In this document: positions 49,067 to 57,176 of the stretch, one piece after another
How the letters are laid out: each line of letters starts with the position of its first letter
How positions within the stretch are numbered: position 1 is the stretch's first letter
Assembly: GCA_021324435.1 (NCBI GenBank)
Contig: JAJPIZ010000006.1
Location: forward strand, 1-64,000
Direction: 5' to 3'
Origin: Anaerolineae bacterium
Lineage (GTDB): Bacteria; Chloroflexota; Anaerolineae; Anaerolineales; Villigracilaceae
DNA: 64,000 nucleotides
Made by a program: the position numbers and the translations under genes
The notes under the pieces: generated by a model
The model's input: the letters and a program-made list of their open reading frames with translations, nothing else
Database searches by the model: none
What the model was told of the DNA's origin: nothing

Positions 49067-49906
49067 TCACTGTGTGAACAAAGCAATGGCGATCAACGCA
49101 GAGAGAATACCCAGCCATTGCGTGCGCGAGATGCGTTCCTTGAGAATCAAGGATGCCAGCAAAACCGTCGTCCCCGGAAAGAGCGAACTGAGCACAGCGG
49201 AAACGTCCAGCCTTCCCGTTTGACCGGCGAGCACATAGAAGATATTTCCGCCGACATCCAGGATTCCGTTGAGGAGGAGCAAAGGCCATGAGCCGCGGCT
49301 CGGCCTCCATTCCCCGCGGCGGAAAAGGATGAACAGGGCCATAACGACCAACCCCGAACTGCGCCCGGCCACGATGGGCCAGAATGTGACCTCGCGAGTC
49401 GCGAGGTTCATGAATGTAAAGTATGCCCCGAAGCCAAGGCCGGCCAACAGCGGCAGGCGCAAGTCGGCAAGATGCGAGAAAATATCTTTGATTCCTTTCT
49501 CGCTTTGCGAGACCAGCCAAACCGCGCTGAGCGCAAACCCAAAACCGATGAATGTAGGCCAGCCGGGCATTCCCTGGGTGAAGATGCCAATCACGACCGG
49601 CAACGCGGCCGCCAGCAGAGCCGAGACCGGCGCGGCGATGCTCATCTTGCCCTCGACCATTGCTGTGTAGAGCATGAGAATCCCGGCTGTCCCCAGCGCG
49701 CCGGCGATCAGTGCGTAGGTCAAGGATGTCGGATCTGGCCAGGGCTGGGGACCGGTCAATGCGAACAGCAACAATGCGGTCAATCCAACGGCCTCGCCGT
49801 AAAGCACCGCGCGATACGCGCCGGTTTTACGTGAAGCCAGCCCGCCGGTGAAATCGCCTGCGCCCCAGGAGAGGGCGGAGGCCAGACCATATAAGATTGC
49901 GATCAA
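49067..49906 (-). CDS. EamA/DMT-superfamily transporter
   Basis: 10-TM hydrophobic pattern; GLASALSWGAGDFTGGLASRK...LSSLFPGTTVLLASLILKERISRTQWLGILSALIAIALF. Confidence 0.88.
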   Translation of the reverse strand: MIAILYGLASALSWGAGDFTGGLASRKTGAYRAVLYGEAVGLTALLLFALTGPQPWPDPTSLTYALIAGALGTAGILMLYTAMVEGKMSIAAPVSALLAAALPVVIGIFTQGMPGWPTFIGFGFALSAVWLVSQSEKGIKDIFSHLADLRLPLLAGLGFGAYFTFMNLATREVTFWPIVAGRSSGLVVMALFILFRRGEWRPSRGSWPLLLLNGILDVGGNIFYVLAGQTGRLDVSAVLSSLFPGTTVLLASLILKERISRTQWLGILSALIAIALFTQ

Positions 49907-49927
49907 TGTGTTTTATCCTCGATGAAA

Positions 49928-49986
49928 TAATCCGCAGATTGCGCAGATTATGAAATAGGATCGTCCGTTCTGCATAATCTGCGGAT
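49928..49986. repeat. Palindromic repeat (ATCCGCAGATTGCGCAGATTA family)
   Basis: AATCCGCAGATTGCGCAGATTATG ... CATAATCTGCGGAT. Confidence 0.8.
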
Positions 49987-50017
49987 GGGGCTTGAGATAT
50001 TTTCTGTTTGATAAAGT

Positions 50018-50350
50018 TTAATGAACGTGCGGCGGCGCTTTCTTTCCATCCAGCGAATAGGCATCGTAATCCGCCGAACGCATTTCAACCTTGAAGATTT
50101 TCTTGAGATTGCGATTCATAATCTCCAGCACCAGGTCGAGTTGCTGACGCGTTTCAACCTGACCGCGATAGATATTTTCCTTCGCTCCATTATCGCGCTG
50201 GACAAAGTGCGCCCATTCGAACGTCCCGTCCTTTTTCTTTTTGGCAAGGAATTTATACACGCCGGTCCCCGCAATGTGCGGCGACGCGCAGGCGGAGGCG
50301 ATCTCTTCGCCTTCGTCAATATTTATAATGGCCTGGACTTTAGGTGTCAT
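50018..50350 (-). CDS. Hypothetical protein
   Basis: MTPKVQAIINIDEGEEIASACASPHIAGTGVYKFLAKKKKDGTFEWAHFVQRDNG...; upstream part of ORF 50018..50395 derives from a repeat. Confidence 0.7.
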   Translation of the reverse strand: MTPKVQAIINIDEGEEIASACASPHIAGTGVYKFLAKKKKDGTFEWAHFVQRDNGAKENIYRGQVETRQQLDLVLEIMNRNLKKIFKVEMRSADYDAYSLDGKKAPPHVH

Positions 50351-50369
50351 TGCATCTCTATTTTTTTTC

Positions 50370-50418
50370 GGCCATAGACCATGGACGATAGACAATAGTC
50401 TATGGTCTGTCGTCTGCT
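50370..50418. repeat. Palindromic repeat (CCATAGACCATGGACGATAGACAATAGTCTATGGTC family), second copy
   Basis: GGCCATAGACCATGGACGATAGACAATAGTCTATGGTCTGTCGTC. Confidence 0.75.
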
Positions 50419-51286
50419 ACGCTTTTCCTGCCGCCTTCGCTCGCTCTAAAACTTTCTGTGCACTCTTGACCAGCGGCATGTCAATCATCTTACCATCTAG
50501 CGCGTACGCGCCCCTGCCTTCTTTTTGACTCGCTTCGAAGGTCTCGACCACGCGTCTGGCATACGCGATGGCTTCATCATTCGGCGTAAACGCAGACTGC
50601 ACCGTCTCGACCTGCGCTGGATGGATGATCTGCTTCCCGCTGAATCCCAGCCGCGCCCCGAACTCGGACTCCGCTCGAAGCGCCTCGAGGTCTTTGAAGT
50701 CAATCGCCACGATGTCAATGGCTTGCAACCCGAATGCCGCGCAAGCCGTGACCACCGCCTCGCGCGCATAAAGCAATTCAATGGCTTCCTTTGTGCGCGT
50801 CGCGCCGACCGAGGCCGCAAAATCCTCGCCGCCGAAGATGATGGCATCCAGTCGCGGATGCGAGGCGATTTCTTTGAGATTCAAAATTCCTTTTGCAGTT
50901 TCCACAACCACTAAAATGCGGATTGAATTCATCGGCCAGCCATGTTTCAACTCCGCGGCTTCAATGACCTCGCTCGCCCATTGGATTTGTTTTAGTTCTT
51001 CCAGTTTCGGAATGACAATCCCATCGGGGTGAAACGGCAGGACAGTTTCGATGTCTTCCTTCTCCCAGCCCGAACCGATGGAATTGATGCGCGCCAGTTT
51101 TTCGCTTTTGCCGAAATTCACTTCCTGCAAAGCCTTTGCGATCACGGCGCGTGCCTCAGCCTTTTTGTTGACCGCCACGCCGTCTTCCATGTCCATGCAA
51201 ATAGAGTCCACGCCAAGAGTCACAGACTTGGTGATCTTCTTCCAATCGTCGCCGGGCATGTAGAGTAACGCGCGTCGTGAGTGCAT
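50417..51286 (-). CDS. HpcH/HpaI (CitE-like) CoA-ester lyase
   Basis: MHSRRALLYMPGDDWKKITKSVTLGVDSICMDMEDGVAVNKKAEAR...VVVETAKGILNLKEIA...LDAIIFGGEDFAASVG. Confidence 0.9.
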   Translation of the reverse strand: MHSRRALLYMPGDDWKKITKSVTLGVDSICMDMEDGVAVNKKAEARAVIAKALQEVNFGKSEKLARINSIGSGWEKEDIETVLPFHPDGIVIPKLEELKQIQWASEVIEAAELKHGWPMNSIRILVVVETAKGILNLKEIASHPRLDAIIFGGEDFAASVGATRTKEAIELLYAREAVVTACAAFGLQAIDIVAIDFKDLEALRAESEFGARLGFSGKQIIHPAQVETVQSAFTPNDEAIAYARRVVETFEASQKEGRGAYALDGKMIDMPLVKSAQKVLERAKAAGKA

Positions 51287-51301
51287 TATTTTCCTTTTCT
51301 T

Positions 51302-51376
51302 CACTGCGAAGAACGCAAAGGTCGCGAAGAATTTTTGGAGGTTTGCTTTGCGCTCTTAGCGGGCTTTGCGGTTAAT
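51302..51376. repeat. Palindromic repeat (CGCGAAG/CGCAAAG family)
   Basis: CACTGCGAAGAACGCAAAGGTCGCGAAG ... CTTTGCGCTCTTAGCGGGCTTTGCGGTTAA. Confidence 0.75.
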
Positions 51377-51824
51377 TTTTTGGCCTCTTCAAAAACATCG
51401 CCGTTCGTTCAAACTCAACCACGATTGTATCGTCCGGTTTCCTGCCCCAGCATTTGATTCGCACAATGCCGACTTCCGGTCTCGATTTCGATTCGCGCTT
51501 CTCGATGATCTCGCTCTCAGCATAGATCGTATCACCGTGAAAAACCGGGTTCGGATGCACAACTTTATCATAACCGAGATTGGCGACGATTGTACCCTCG
51601 GTCAGGTCGGGGACGGTGAGTCCGACCACAAGCCCGAACGTGAAAACGCCATTCACCAGCCGCCGACCGAATTCGGTCTTCGAGGCGAAATCTTCGTTGA
51701 GGTGCAAAGGCTGGGTGTTCATCGTCAGCGCGGAGAACAACACATTGTCCATCTCGGTCACCGTGCGCCCGCCGTGTTTGAACTTCATCCCGACTTCTAG
51801 TTCGTCAAAATATTTGCCGGTCAT
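51372..51824 (-). CDS. MaoC-like (hot-dog) dehydratase
   Basis: KYFDELEVGMKFKHGGRTVTEMDNVLFSALTMNTQPLHLNEDFASKTEFGRRLVNGVFTFGLVVGLTV. Confidence 0.9.
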   Translation of the reverse strand: MTGKYFDELEVGMKFKHGGRTVTEMDNVLFSALTMNTQPLHLNEDFASKTEFGRRLVNGVFTFGLVVGLTVPDLTEGTIVANLGYDKVVHPNPVFHGDTIYAESEIIEKRESKSRPEVGIVRIKCWGRKPDDTIVVEFERTAMFLKRPKN

Positions 51825-52297
51825 TGCTCCTCCATCTTCACCAAAATTTGCTCTCGCTCAACGGTCTGTCCGACTTTCACCATCAGCTCTTTCACATTGC
51901 CATCCCTCGGCGCCTGAATGCGGATTTCCATCTTCATGGCCTCCAGCACCAAAAGAGTTTGACCTTTGCTGACGGCCTCTCCCTCGCTGACATTCACGCT
52001 TCGTATCTGACCCGGCATCGGCGCGGCCAATTCGGACGCGTAATCGTGCCCCGCGCCGCTGCGCTTCGTGCCCGACGATTTGGTCAGCACGAACGTTTGC
52101 CCATTGACCGTGACCCATCTCTTCGCGCCGTCCGATGAAATGTAAGCAGTTATATGTTTGCCGTCAATGAGTAAATCCAGCTTTCCATTTTCGGCGCGGA
52201 TGACTTCAACATCAACGGTTTTACCATCCGATACGGCCTTGTAGTTCCTGCCGTTGGGGGTCAAGTCAATGGTGCTTTGATCGAAAGCGATTTTCAT
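51821..52297 (-). CDS. Biotin carboxyl carrier (BCCP) subunit of acyl-CoA carboxylase
   Basis: Biotinylation motif LVLEAMKMEIRIQAPRDG. Confidence 0.92.
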   Translation of the reverse strand: MKIAFDQSTIDLTPNGRNYKAVSDGKTVDVEVIRAENGKLDLLIDGKHITAYISSDGAKRWVTVNGQTFVLTKSSGTKRSGAGHDYASELAAPMPGQIRSVNVSEGEAVSKGQTLLVLEAMKMEIRIQAPRDGNVKELMVKVGQTVEREQILVKMEEQ

Positions 52298-53778
52298 TAA
52301 TTTCTAAACCCGCTCAGAGTTTTCCACGGGCTGTATGGATCGGCTTCGTTCGCGTTGAGCCTGGTCGGAGCGCGAGGTGTTGCCATATCGGCCATCGCGG
52401 CCGCGATCAAAATCTGGAATGAAGGCCCACCCGGCTTCCAATTGAATTTCGTCTCGACCCAGCGCGTGGAAACATCGCCGCGTTTGAAATCTTCATGCCG
52501 CAAAACAGCCTGCAAAAAATCAATATTGGTCGTCACACCGTGCACGACAAATTCGCTCAAGGCCGCTTGCATTCGTTGGACGGTAACTTCACGGCTTTCT
52601 CCGTAAACAATCAACTTGGCAAGCAAGGGATCGTAAAAATGCGTCACTTCACTGCCCGCGGTAAAGCCCGAGTCGACGCGGATGTTTGGTCCGCGCGGCT
52701 CGATATATTGCAGTAATTTGCCGGTGCTTGGAAGGAATCCGTTCGCCGGGTCTTCGGCATAGATGCGGCACTCGATGGCGTGCCCGCGCTGGGAGAAATC
52801 TTTTTGTGCGAACGGAAACTTCTCCCCCGCCGCGATGCGAATTTGCCATTGAACCAAATCCGACCCCACGACCAATTCCGTGATAGGATGCTCGACTTGC
52901 AGGCGCGTGTTCATTTCAAGGAAATAATATTTGAGCGTATCGGGGTCAACGATGAACTCAACCGTACCCGCGTTGAAATATCCGACCGCTTTGGCCGAGG
53001 CGACCGCGGCTTCGCCCATTTGTTTTCGTAATTTCGGCGCAAGCAATGGCGAAGGTGTCTCTTCGATGATTTTTTGATGGCGTCTTTGCACCGAACATTC
53101 GCGTTCAAACAAATGGACGAGATTCCCATGCTGATCGCCCAAGACTTGAAACTCAATGTGATGCGCATTGGGCAGATATTTTTCGATCAGAAGACGGTCA
53201 TCGCCAAAAGCATTCAACGCTTCACGCCGCGCGGATTCAATTGCTTCGCCCAACTCGCTTTCTTTTTCCACCACTCTCATGCCTTTTCCGCCGCCGCCTG
53301 CCGCGGCTTTGACCAAAACCGGATAGCCAATTTCTTTTGCGGCTTTCTTGAAATCGGTTGCAGATTCGAGTCCTTCAAATCCGGGGACGGTCGGCACACC
53401 GGCTTTCTTCATGCTGATTTTTGATTCGGCTTTGTCGCCCATGGCGCGGATGGAATCGGCTGAAGGGCCGATAAAGGTCAGTTTCGCGGAAGCCACTGCG
53501 GCGGCGAATGAGGCGTTCTCCGATAAAAATCCATAGCCGGGATGAATCGCGTCCGCATTTGTCTGTTTTGCGGCATGGATGATCTTGTCAATGCTGAGAT
53601 ACGACTCTTTGGGTTCGGACGCGCCGAGCAGAATTGCTTCATCTGCAAATTGAACATGCAGGGAATTTTTGTCTGCTTCGGAATAGACCGCGACGGTTTG
53701 GATGCCCATCTCTTTGCAGGCTCGCATGATGCGGATGGCGATCTCGCCGCGGTTGGCGATTAGGATTTTCGAAAACAT
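52297..53778 (-). CDS. Biotin carboxylase subunit of acyl-CoA carboxylase
   Basis: MFSKILIANRGEIAIRIMRACKEMGIQTVAVYSEAD...KAAAGGGGKGMRVV...FLEMNTRLQVEHPITELV. Confidence 0.94.
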   Translation of the reverse strand: MFSKILIANRGEIAIRIMRACKEMGIQTVAVYSEADKNSLHVQFADEAILLGASEPKESYLSIDKIIHAAKQTNADAIHPGYGFLSENASFAAAVASAKLTFIGPSADSIRAMGDKAESKISMKKAGVPTVPGFEGLESATDFKKAAKEIGYPVLVKAAAGGGGKGMRVVEKESELGEAIESARREALNAFGDDRLLIEKYLPNAHHIEFQVLGDQHGNLVHLFERECSVQRRHQKIIEETPSPLLAPKLRKQMGEAAVASAKAVGYFNAGTVEFIVDPDTLKYYFLEMNTRLQVEHPITELVVGSDLVQWQIRIAAGEKFPFAQKDFSQRGHAIECRIYAEDPANGFLPSTGKLLQYIEPRGPNIRVDSGFTAGSEVTHFYDPLLAKLIVYGESREVTVQRMQAALSEFVVHGVTTNIDFLQAVLRHEDFKRGDVSTRWVETKFNWKPGGPSFQILIAAAMADMATPRAPTRLNANEADPYSPWKTLSGFRN

Positions 53779-53789
53779 GGTGTGAGCGT

Positions 53790-54311
53790 CTACTTCAAAT
53801 TCTGCATCAAATAAATGATGATGCTGGAGATGGTGCCGATAAAGAAGAATATGTAACCATATTTGACGAAGTTATATTTTGTATGTTTCAGATAAACGCC
53901 GACATGATAGATTTCATGCAACTGAACTTCATAGGATGTGTTTGGATTGTTGAGAATTTCCTCCATGTGCCGGAGGTATTCTTCGTATGACATGTGCGAA
54001 TAATTTCCGAAGAAAAGCGGATTGAACTCGGGGTCATTCAGCGGTCGTTTTTTGCGCGGCGAAATGTCTATGCTTGGGGTCACGGTGAGAAGCGCCAGGG
54101 TGATTGTGATCAACATAAAAATGGAGAGCACCACCACGGCCAGTCTCCAGGATGGATCATTGACGCGTGTGAGCGCGATCGTGATCAGCACCGATGAAAC
54201 ACTCAACAGGATATTGGCCTTTGTGTCGGCCATATTGCTGAAGTCAATTAATTGCCTGCGGGTTTCCTGCAGGAGGTAATCCAGTTGCGGACGCGGTTCC
54301 TTGATTTTCAT
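53790..54311 (-). CDS. Pycsar-effector-like (DUF5706-type) transmembrane protein
   Basis: LLQETRRQLIDFSNMADTKANILLSVSSVLITIAL...NPLFFGNYSHMSYEEYLRHMEEI...; hydrophobic TM segments. Confidence 0.7.
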   Translation of the reverse strand: MKIKEPRPQLDYLLQETRRQLIDFSNMADTKANILLSVSSVLITIALTRVNDPSWRLAVVVLSIFMLITITLALLTVTPSIDISPRKKRPLNDPEFNPLFFGNYSHMSYEEYLRHMEEILNNPNTSYEVQLHEIYHVGVYLKHTKYNFVKYGYIFFFIGTISSIIIYLMQNLK

Positions 54312-54796
54312 CTCTTCATCCTCGTCAATTTGGATTCGACGGCTTTCGCCTCGCTTCCTTCGGGACTGATGTTGTATGCCGTTATGATGAGATGATCCTT
54401 GTCTAAAAGTTCGACCTCCGTGCGCCAGCCCCAATCTGGGCCGCCCTCCGGATCGGGATAACTGCCCAGGACGGAGAAGCCCTTTTCTTTTGCCGCGCCG
54501 GTGCAGAACATGATGGCAGTGTTGTTGTGGAATGAATCCACCCACGAGGCTTCGTAACGATTGAGAGTGGTGTTGAATCCGAAAGCAAAGATGCCCTGTT
54601 GCGCCTCGCCTTCCATTGAGCTTTGATAAAGATACAACGCAAAACGACCATCCAGCACGAGTTGGACGCTTCCCTGCGTTTGCGATTCAATCGGCGTGCC
54701 CTCCGGCTCGAGCCAGGTGCGCGTCGCGCCCGCCCAGCCGCCAACGAGCTGGGCGAGGAAGTGGTGAGGGGTGGAGGATGATTTGGGAAAGGTCAT
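54308..54796 (-). CDS. DUF1579-like protein
   Basis: FLAQLVGGWAGATRTWLEPEGTPIESQTQGSVQLVLDGRFALYLYQSSMEGEAQQGIFAFGFNTTLNRYEASWVDSFHN. Confidence 0.72.
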   Translation of the reverse strand: MTFPKSSSTPHHFLAQLVGGWAGATRTWLEPEGTPIESQTQGSVQLVLDGRFALYLYQSSMEGEAQQGIFAFGFNTTLNRYEASWVDSFHNNTAIMFCTGAAKEKGFSVLGSYPDPEGGPDWGWRTEVELLDKDHLIITAYNISPEGSEAKAVESKLTRMKR

Positions 54797-54807
54797 GTCA
54801 ATTCCAT

Positions 54808-54836
54808 TTGGTGAGTGGAAAGTAGTGAATGAATTA
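54808..54836. repeat. Left GGTGAGTGGAAAGTAGTGAATGAATTA repeat flanking the four-helix-bundle gene
   Basis: Inverse of the ACTACTTACTAC/CCACTCACTACTC units at 55318-55376. Confidence 0.6.
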
Positions 54837-55313
54837 AGATTCTGGAATCTCTGAGACGAGGATGGAGTCTGATGGTTGTGAAGAAGTCTCGTAAATAGCC
54901 GGGTCCTCGCGGATTCCTTTTTGGCGCTGATGAGGAGTGAGTACGCTCAAGATTTTGATAATTTGTGTCAATAAACCAATGCGATGATTGATAACTTCTA
55001 CTTTCAGTGTGTGCCGAGATTTAAAGTACCAATCTCTTGCTTCACGTGCGGAGCCGAGTGAATATTCCAAAAAACGAGCGCGGTCTTTTCCTGTAGAACG
55101 AGAATAGCCTTCGGCGATGTTTGCAGAGATCGAGCCAACCGCGCGATAGAGCTGGTCGGCGAGGTCGCGCGTAAGAGAATTCTTGGTCAAAGCAAGTGCA
55201 TCCTGCCATGCAATATCAGCGATAAACAAACCAAGGCGATAGACGTCCAACCTCCAAAGCGAATCACCTTTGATCTCGTCAGGAACACTCACTTGCCATT
55301 CATCATACCTCAT
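54834..55313 (-). CDS. Four-helix-bundle (S23/23S-rRNA IVP-like, bAvd-like) protein
   Basis: LDVYRLGLFIADIAWQDALALTKNSLTRDLADQLYRAVGSISANIAEGYSRSTGKDRARFLEYSLGSAREARDWYF. Confidence 0.88.
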   Translation of the reverse strand: MRYDEWQVSVPDEIKGDSLWRLDVYRLGLFIADIAWQDALALTKNSLTRDLADQLYRAVGSISANIAEGYSRSTGKDRARFLEYSLGSAREARDWYFKSRHTLKVEVINHRIGLLTQIIKILSVLTPHQRQKGIREDPAIYETSSQPSDSILVSEIPES

Positions 55314-55317
55314 GCCT

Positions 55318-55376
55318 ATTCTCCACTTACCACTTACCACTCACTACTCACTACTTACTACTTACTACTTACTACA
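55318..55376. repeat. Right short-period repeat tract CTCCACTTACCACTTACCACTCACTACTCACTACTTACTACTTACTACTTACTAC
   Basis: 7-nt period ACTTACC/ACTCACT/ACTTACT. Confidence 0.85.
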
Positions 55377-57006
55377 TTCTGAAAACTCCAAAATTATTTT
55401 CTTCGACGGGCGAATTCAATACAACCGACAGCGCCAATCCCAAAACTTGACGCGTATCCACCGGGTCAATCACACCATCGTCCCACAATCTTGCTGTGGA
55501 ATGATAGGGATTGCCTTCGTTTTCGTATTTCTCCAAAATGGGACGTTTGAATTCATCCGCTTCTTCTTTGCTCATGGCAGGTTTGCCTTCCCTTTGTAAT
55601 TGCTCTTGTTTGATGGTAAGCAACACGTTTGCGGCTTGCTCCCCGCCCATGACGCTGATTCTCGCATTCGGCCACATCCACAGAAATCTTGAGCCGTAGG
55701 CGCGACCGGACATGGCGTAGTTGCCCGCGCCGAATGAGCCTCCAATGACGACGGTCAGTTTGGGGACACGAGTCGTCGCAACCGCATGGACCATCTTCGC
55801 GCCGTCTTTGGCAATTCCGCCGACCTCGGCTTCGCGTCCGACCATGAAGCCGGTGATGTTTTGCAGGAAGACGAGCGGAACCCCGCGCTGATCGCACAAC
55901 TCGATGAAATGAGTCGCTTTGAGCGCGGACTCGCTGAACAGCACTCCGTTATTGGCGATGATTCCGACAGGGTATCCATGAATGCGTGCGAACCCACAGA
56001 CGAGAGTCGTGCCATAGCGCGCTTTGAATTCGCGGAATTTGCTTCCATCAACCAAACGTGCGATGATCTCATGCACATCATATGTCTCGCGGAAGGTGGC
56101 GGGCAAAATGCCGTAGATTTCTTCGGCGGGATAGAGGGGATCTTCGGGTTTGGAAAGTGGAAAGTAGAAAGATGACTTTCCACTTTCTACTTTTTGGGGA
56201 AGAGTGTCAACAATAGAGCGTAGTATTTCAATCGCATGCTCATCATCCTCCGCAAAGTGATCTGCCACGCCGGAGAGACGGGTGTGAACATCCGCGCCGC
56301 CCAAATCCTCCGCGCTGACATCTTCGCCGGTCGCGGCCTTGACGAGAGGCGGGCCGCCCAAAAAAATTGTGCCCGTACCTTTGACAATGACCGCTTCGTC
56401 GCTCATCGCCGGGACGTACGCGCCGCCCGCCGTGCAACTTCCCATCACCGCCGCGATCTGCGGAATCTTTTTTGCGGACATGCGCGCTTGATTGTAAAAA
56501 ATTCTTCCGAAATGATTCACATCGGGAAACACTTCGTCTTGAAGCGGCAGGAACGCGCCGCCCGAATCAACCAGATATAAACATGGCAGATGATTCTCTT
56601 CGGCGATCTGCTGGGCGCGCAGATGCTTCTTGACCGTCATCGGGAAATACGAGCCGCCTTTGACGGTGGCGTCGTTGGCAACGATCATGACTTCGCGATG
56701 GCTGACGCGTCCGATGCCGGTAACGATGCCCGCGCCCGGGGCTTCGAGGTCGTACATGCCATGCGCGGCAAGCGGGGAGAGTTCGAGGAAGGGCGAGCCG
56801 GGATCGAGCAGACGTTCGATGCGGTCGCGCACAAAGAGTTTGCCTTGTTCTTCCTGCCGCTTACGATATTTATCCCCGCCACCCTGCCGCACGTCGGCAA
56901 GACGTTCGCGCAGCGTGTGAACTAGAGCGAGATTGTGTTTTTTATTGGCGAGGAATTGCGGGTCGTCCGGGGAAATGGAGGTCGCGAGGGTTTCCATGGC
57001 GCTCAC
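55372..57006 (-). CDS. Acyl-CoA carboxylase carboxyltransferase subunit (methylcrotonyl-CoA carboxylase beta-like)
   Basis: [32 protein letters not shown]...[52 protein letters not shown]...[40 protein letters not shown]. Confidence 0.93.
   Translation of the reverse strand: MSAMETLATSISPDDPQFLANKKHNLALVHTLRERLADVRQGGGDKYRKRQEEQGKLFVRDRIERLLDPGSPFLELSPLAAHGMYDLEAPGAGIVTGIGRVSHREVMIVANDATVKGGSYFPMTVKKHLRAQQIAEENHLPCLYLVDSGGAFLPLQDEVFPDVNHFGRIFYNQARMSAKKIPQIAAVMGSCTAGGAYVPAMSDEAVIVKGTGTIFLGGPPLVKAATGEDVSAEDLGGADVHTRLSGVADHFAEDDEHAIEILRSIVDTLPQKVESGKSSFYFPLSKPEDPLYPAEEIYGILPATFRETYDVHEIIARLVDGSKFREFKARYGTTLVCGFARIHGYPVGIIANNGVLFSESALKATHFIELCDQRGVPLVFLQNITGFMVGREAEVGGIAKDGAKMVHAVATTRVPKLTVVIGGSFGAGNYAMSGRAYGSRFLWMWPNARISVMGGEQAANVLLTIKQEQLQREGKPAMSKEEADEFKRPILEKYENEGNPYHSTARLWDDGVIDPVDTRQVLGLALSVVLNSPVEENNFGVFRM
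56151..56194. repeat. Palindromic repeat in frame inside the carboxyltransferase ORF
   Basis: TGGAAAGTGGAAAGTAGAAAGATGACTTTCCACTTTCTACTTTTT; encodes [14 protein letters not shown]. Confidence 0.75.
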
Positions 57007-57048
57007 TTCTAATGAGGATGTTCAACAGTTTAGCATAAATGAGATATC

Positions 57049-57097
57049 GTGGCGAGGAGATTGCCGCGCTCGCGCGCGTCTCGCTCGCAATGACAGA
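57049..57097. repeat. Short copy of the GCGAGGAGATTGC...CGCAATGAC repeat family
   Basis: CGTGGCGAGGAGATTGCCGCGCTCGCGCGCGTCTCGCTCGCAATGACAG. Confidence 0.6.
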
Positions 57098-57176
57098 ATC
57101 AATGATAAATGTCAGTAGTATTTTTGCTTCGTTTCTGCAAAGATGAGGTTATCTTTGAACCAAGGAGGAACATACA

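Noticed and set aside
55318-55376. Possible CRISPR-like tandem array
   Set aside because: 7-nt period with no spacers; a short-period tandem tract, not CRISPR.
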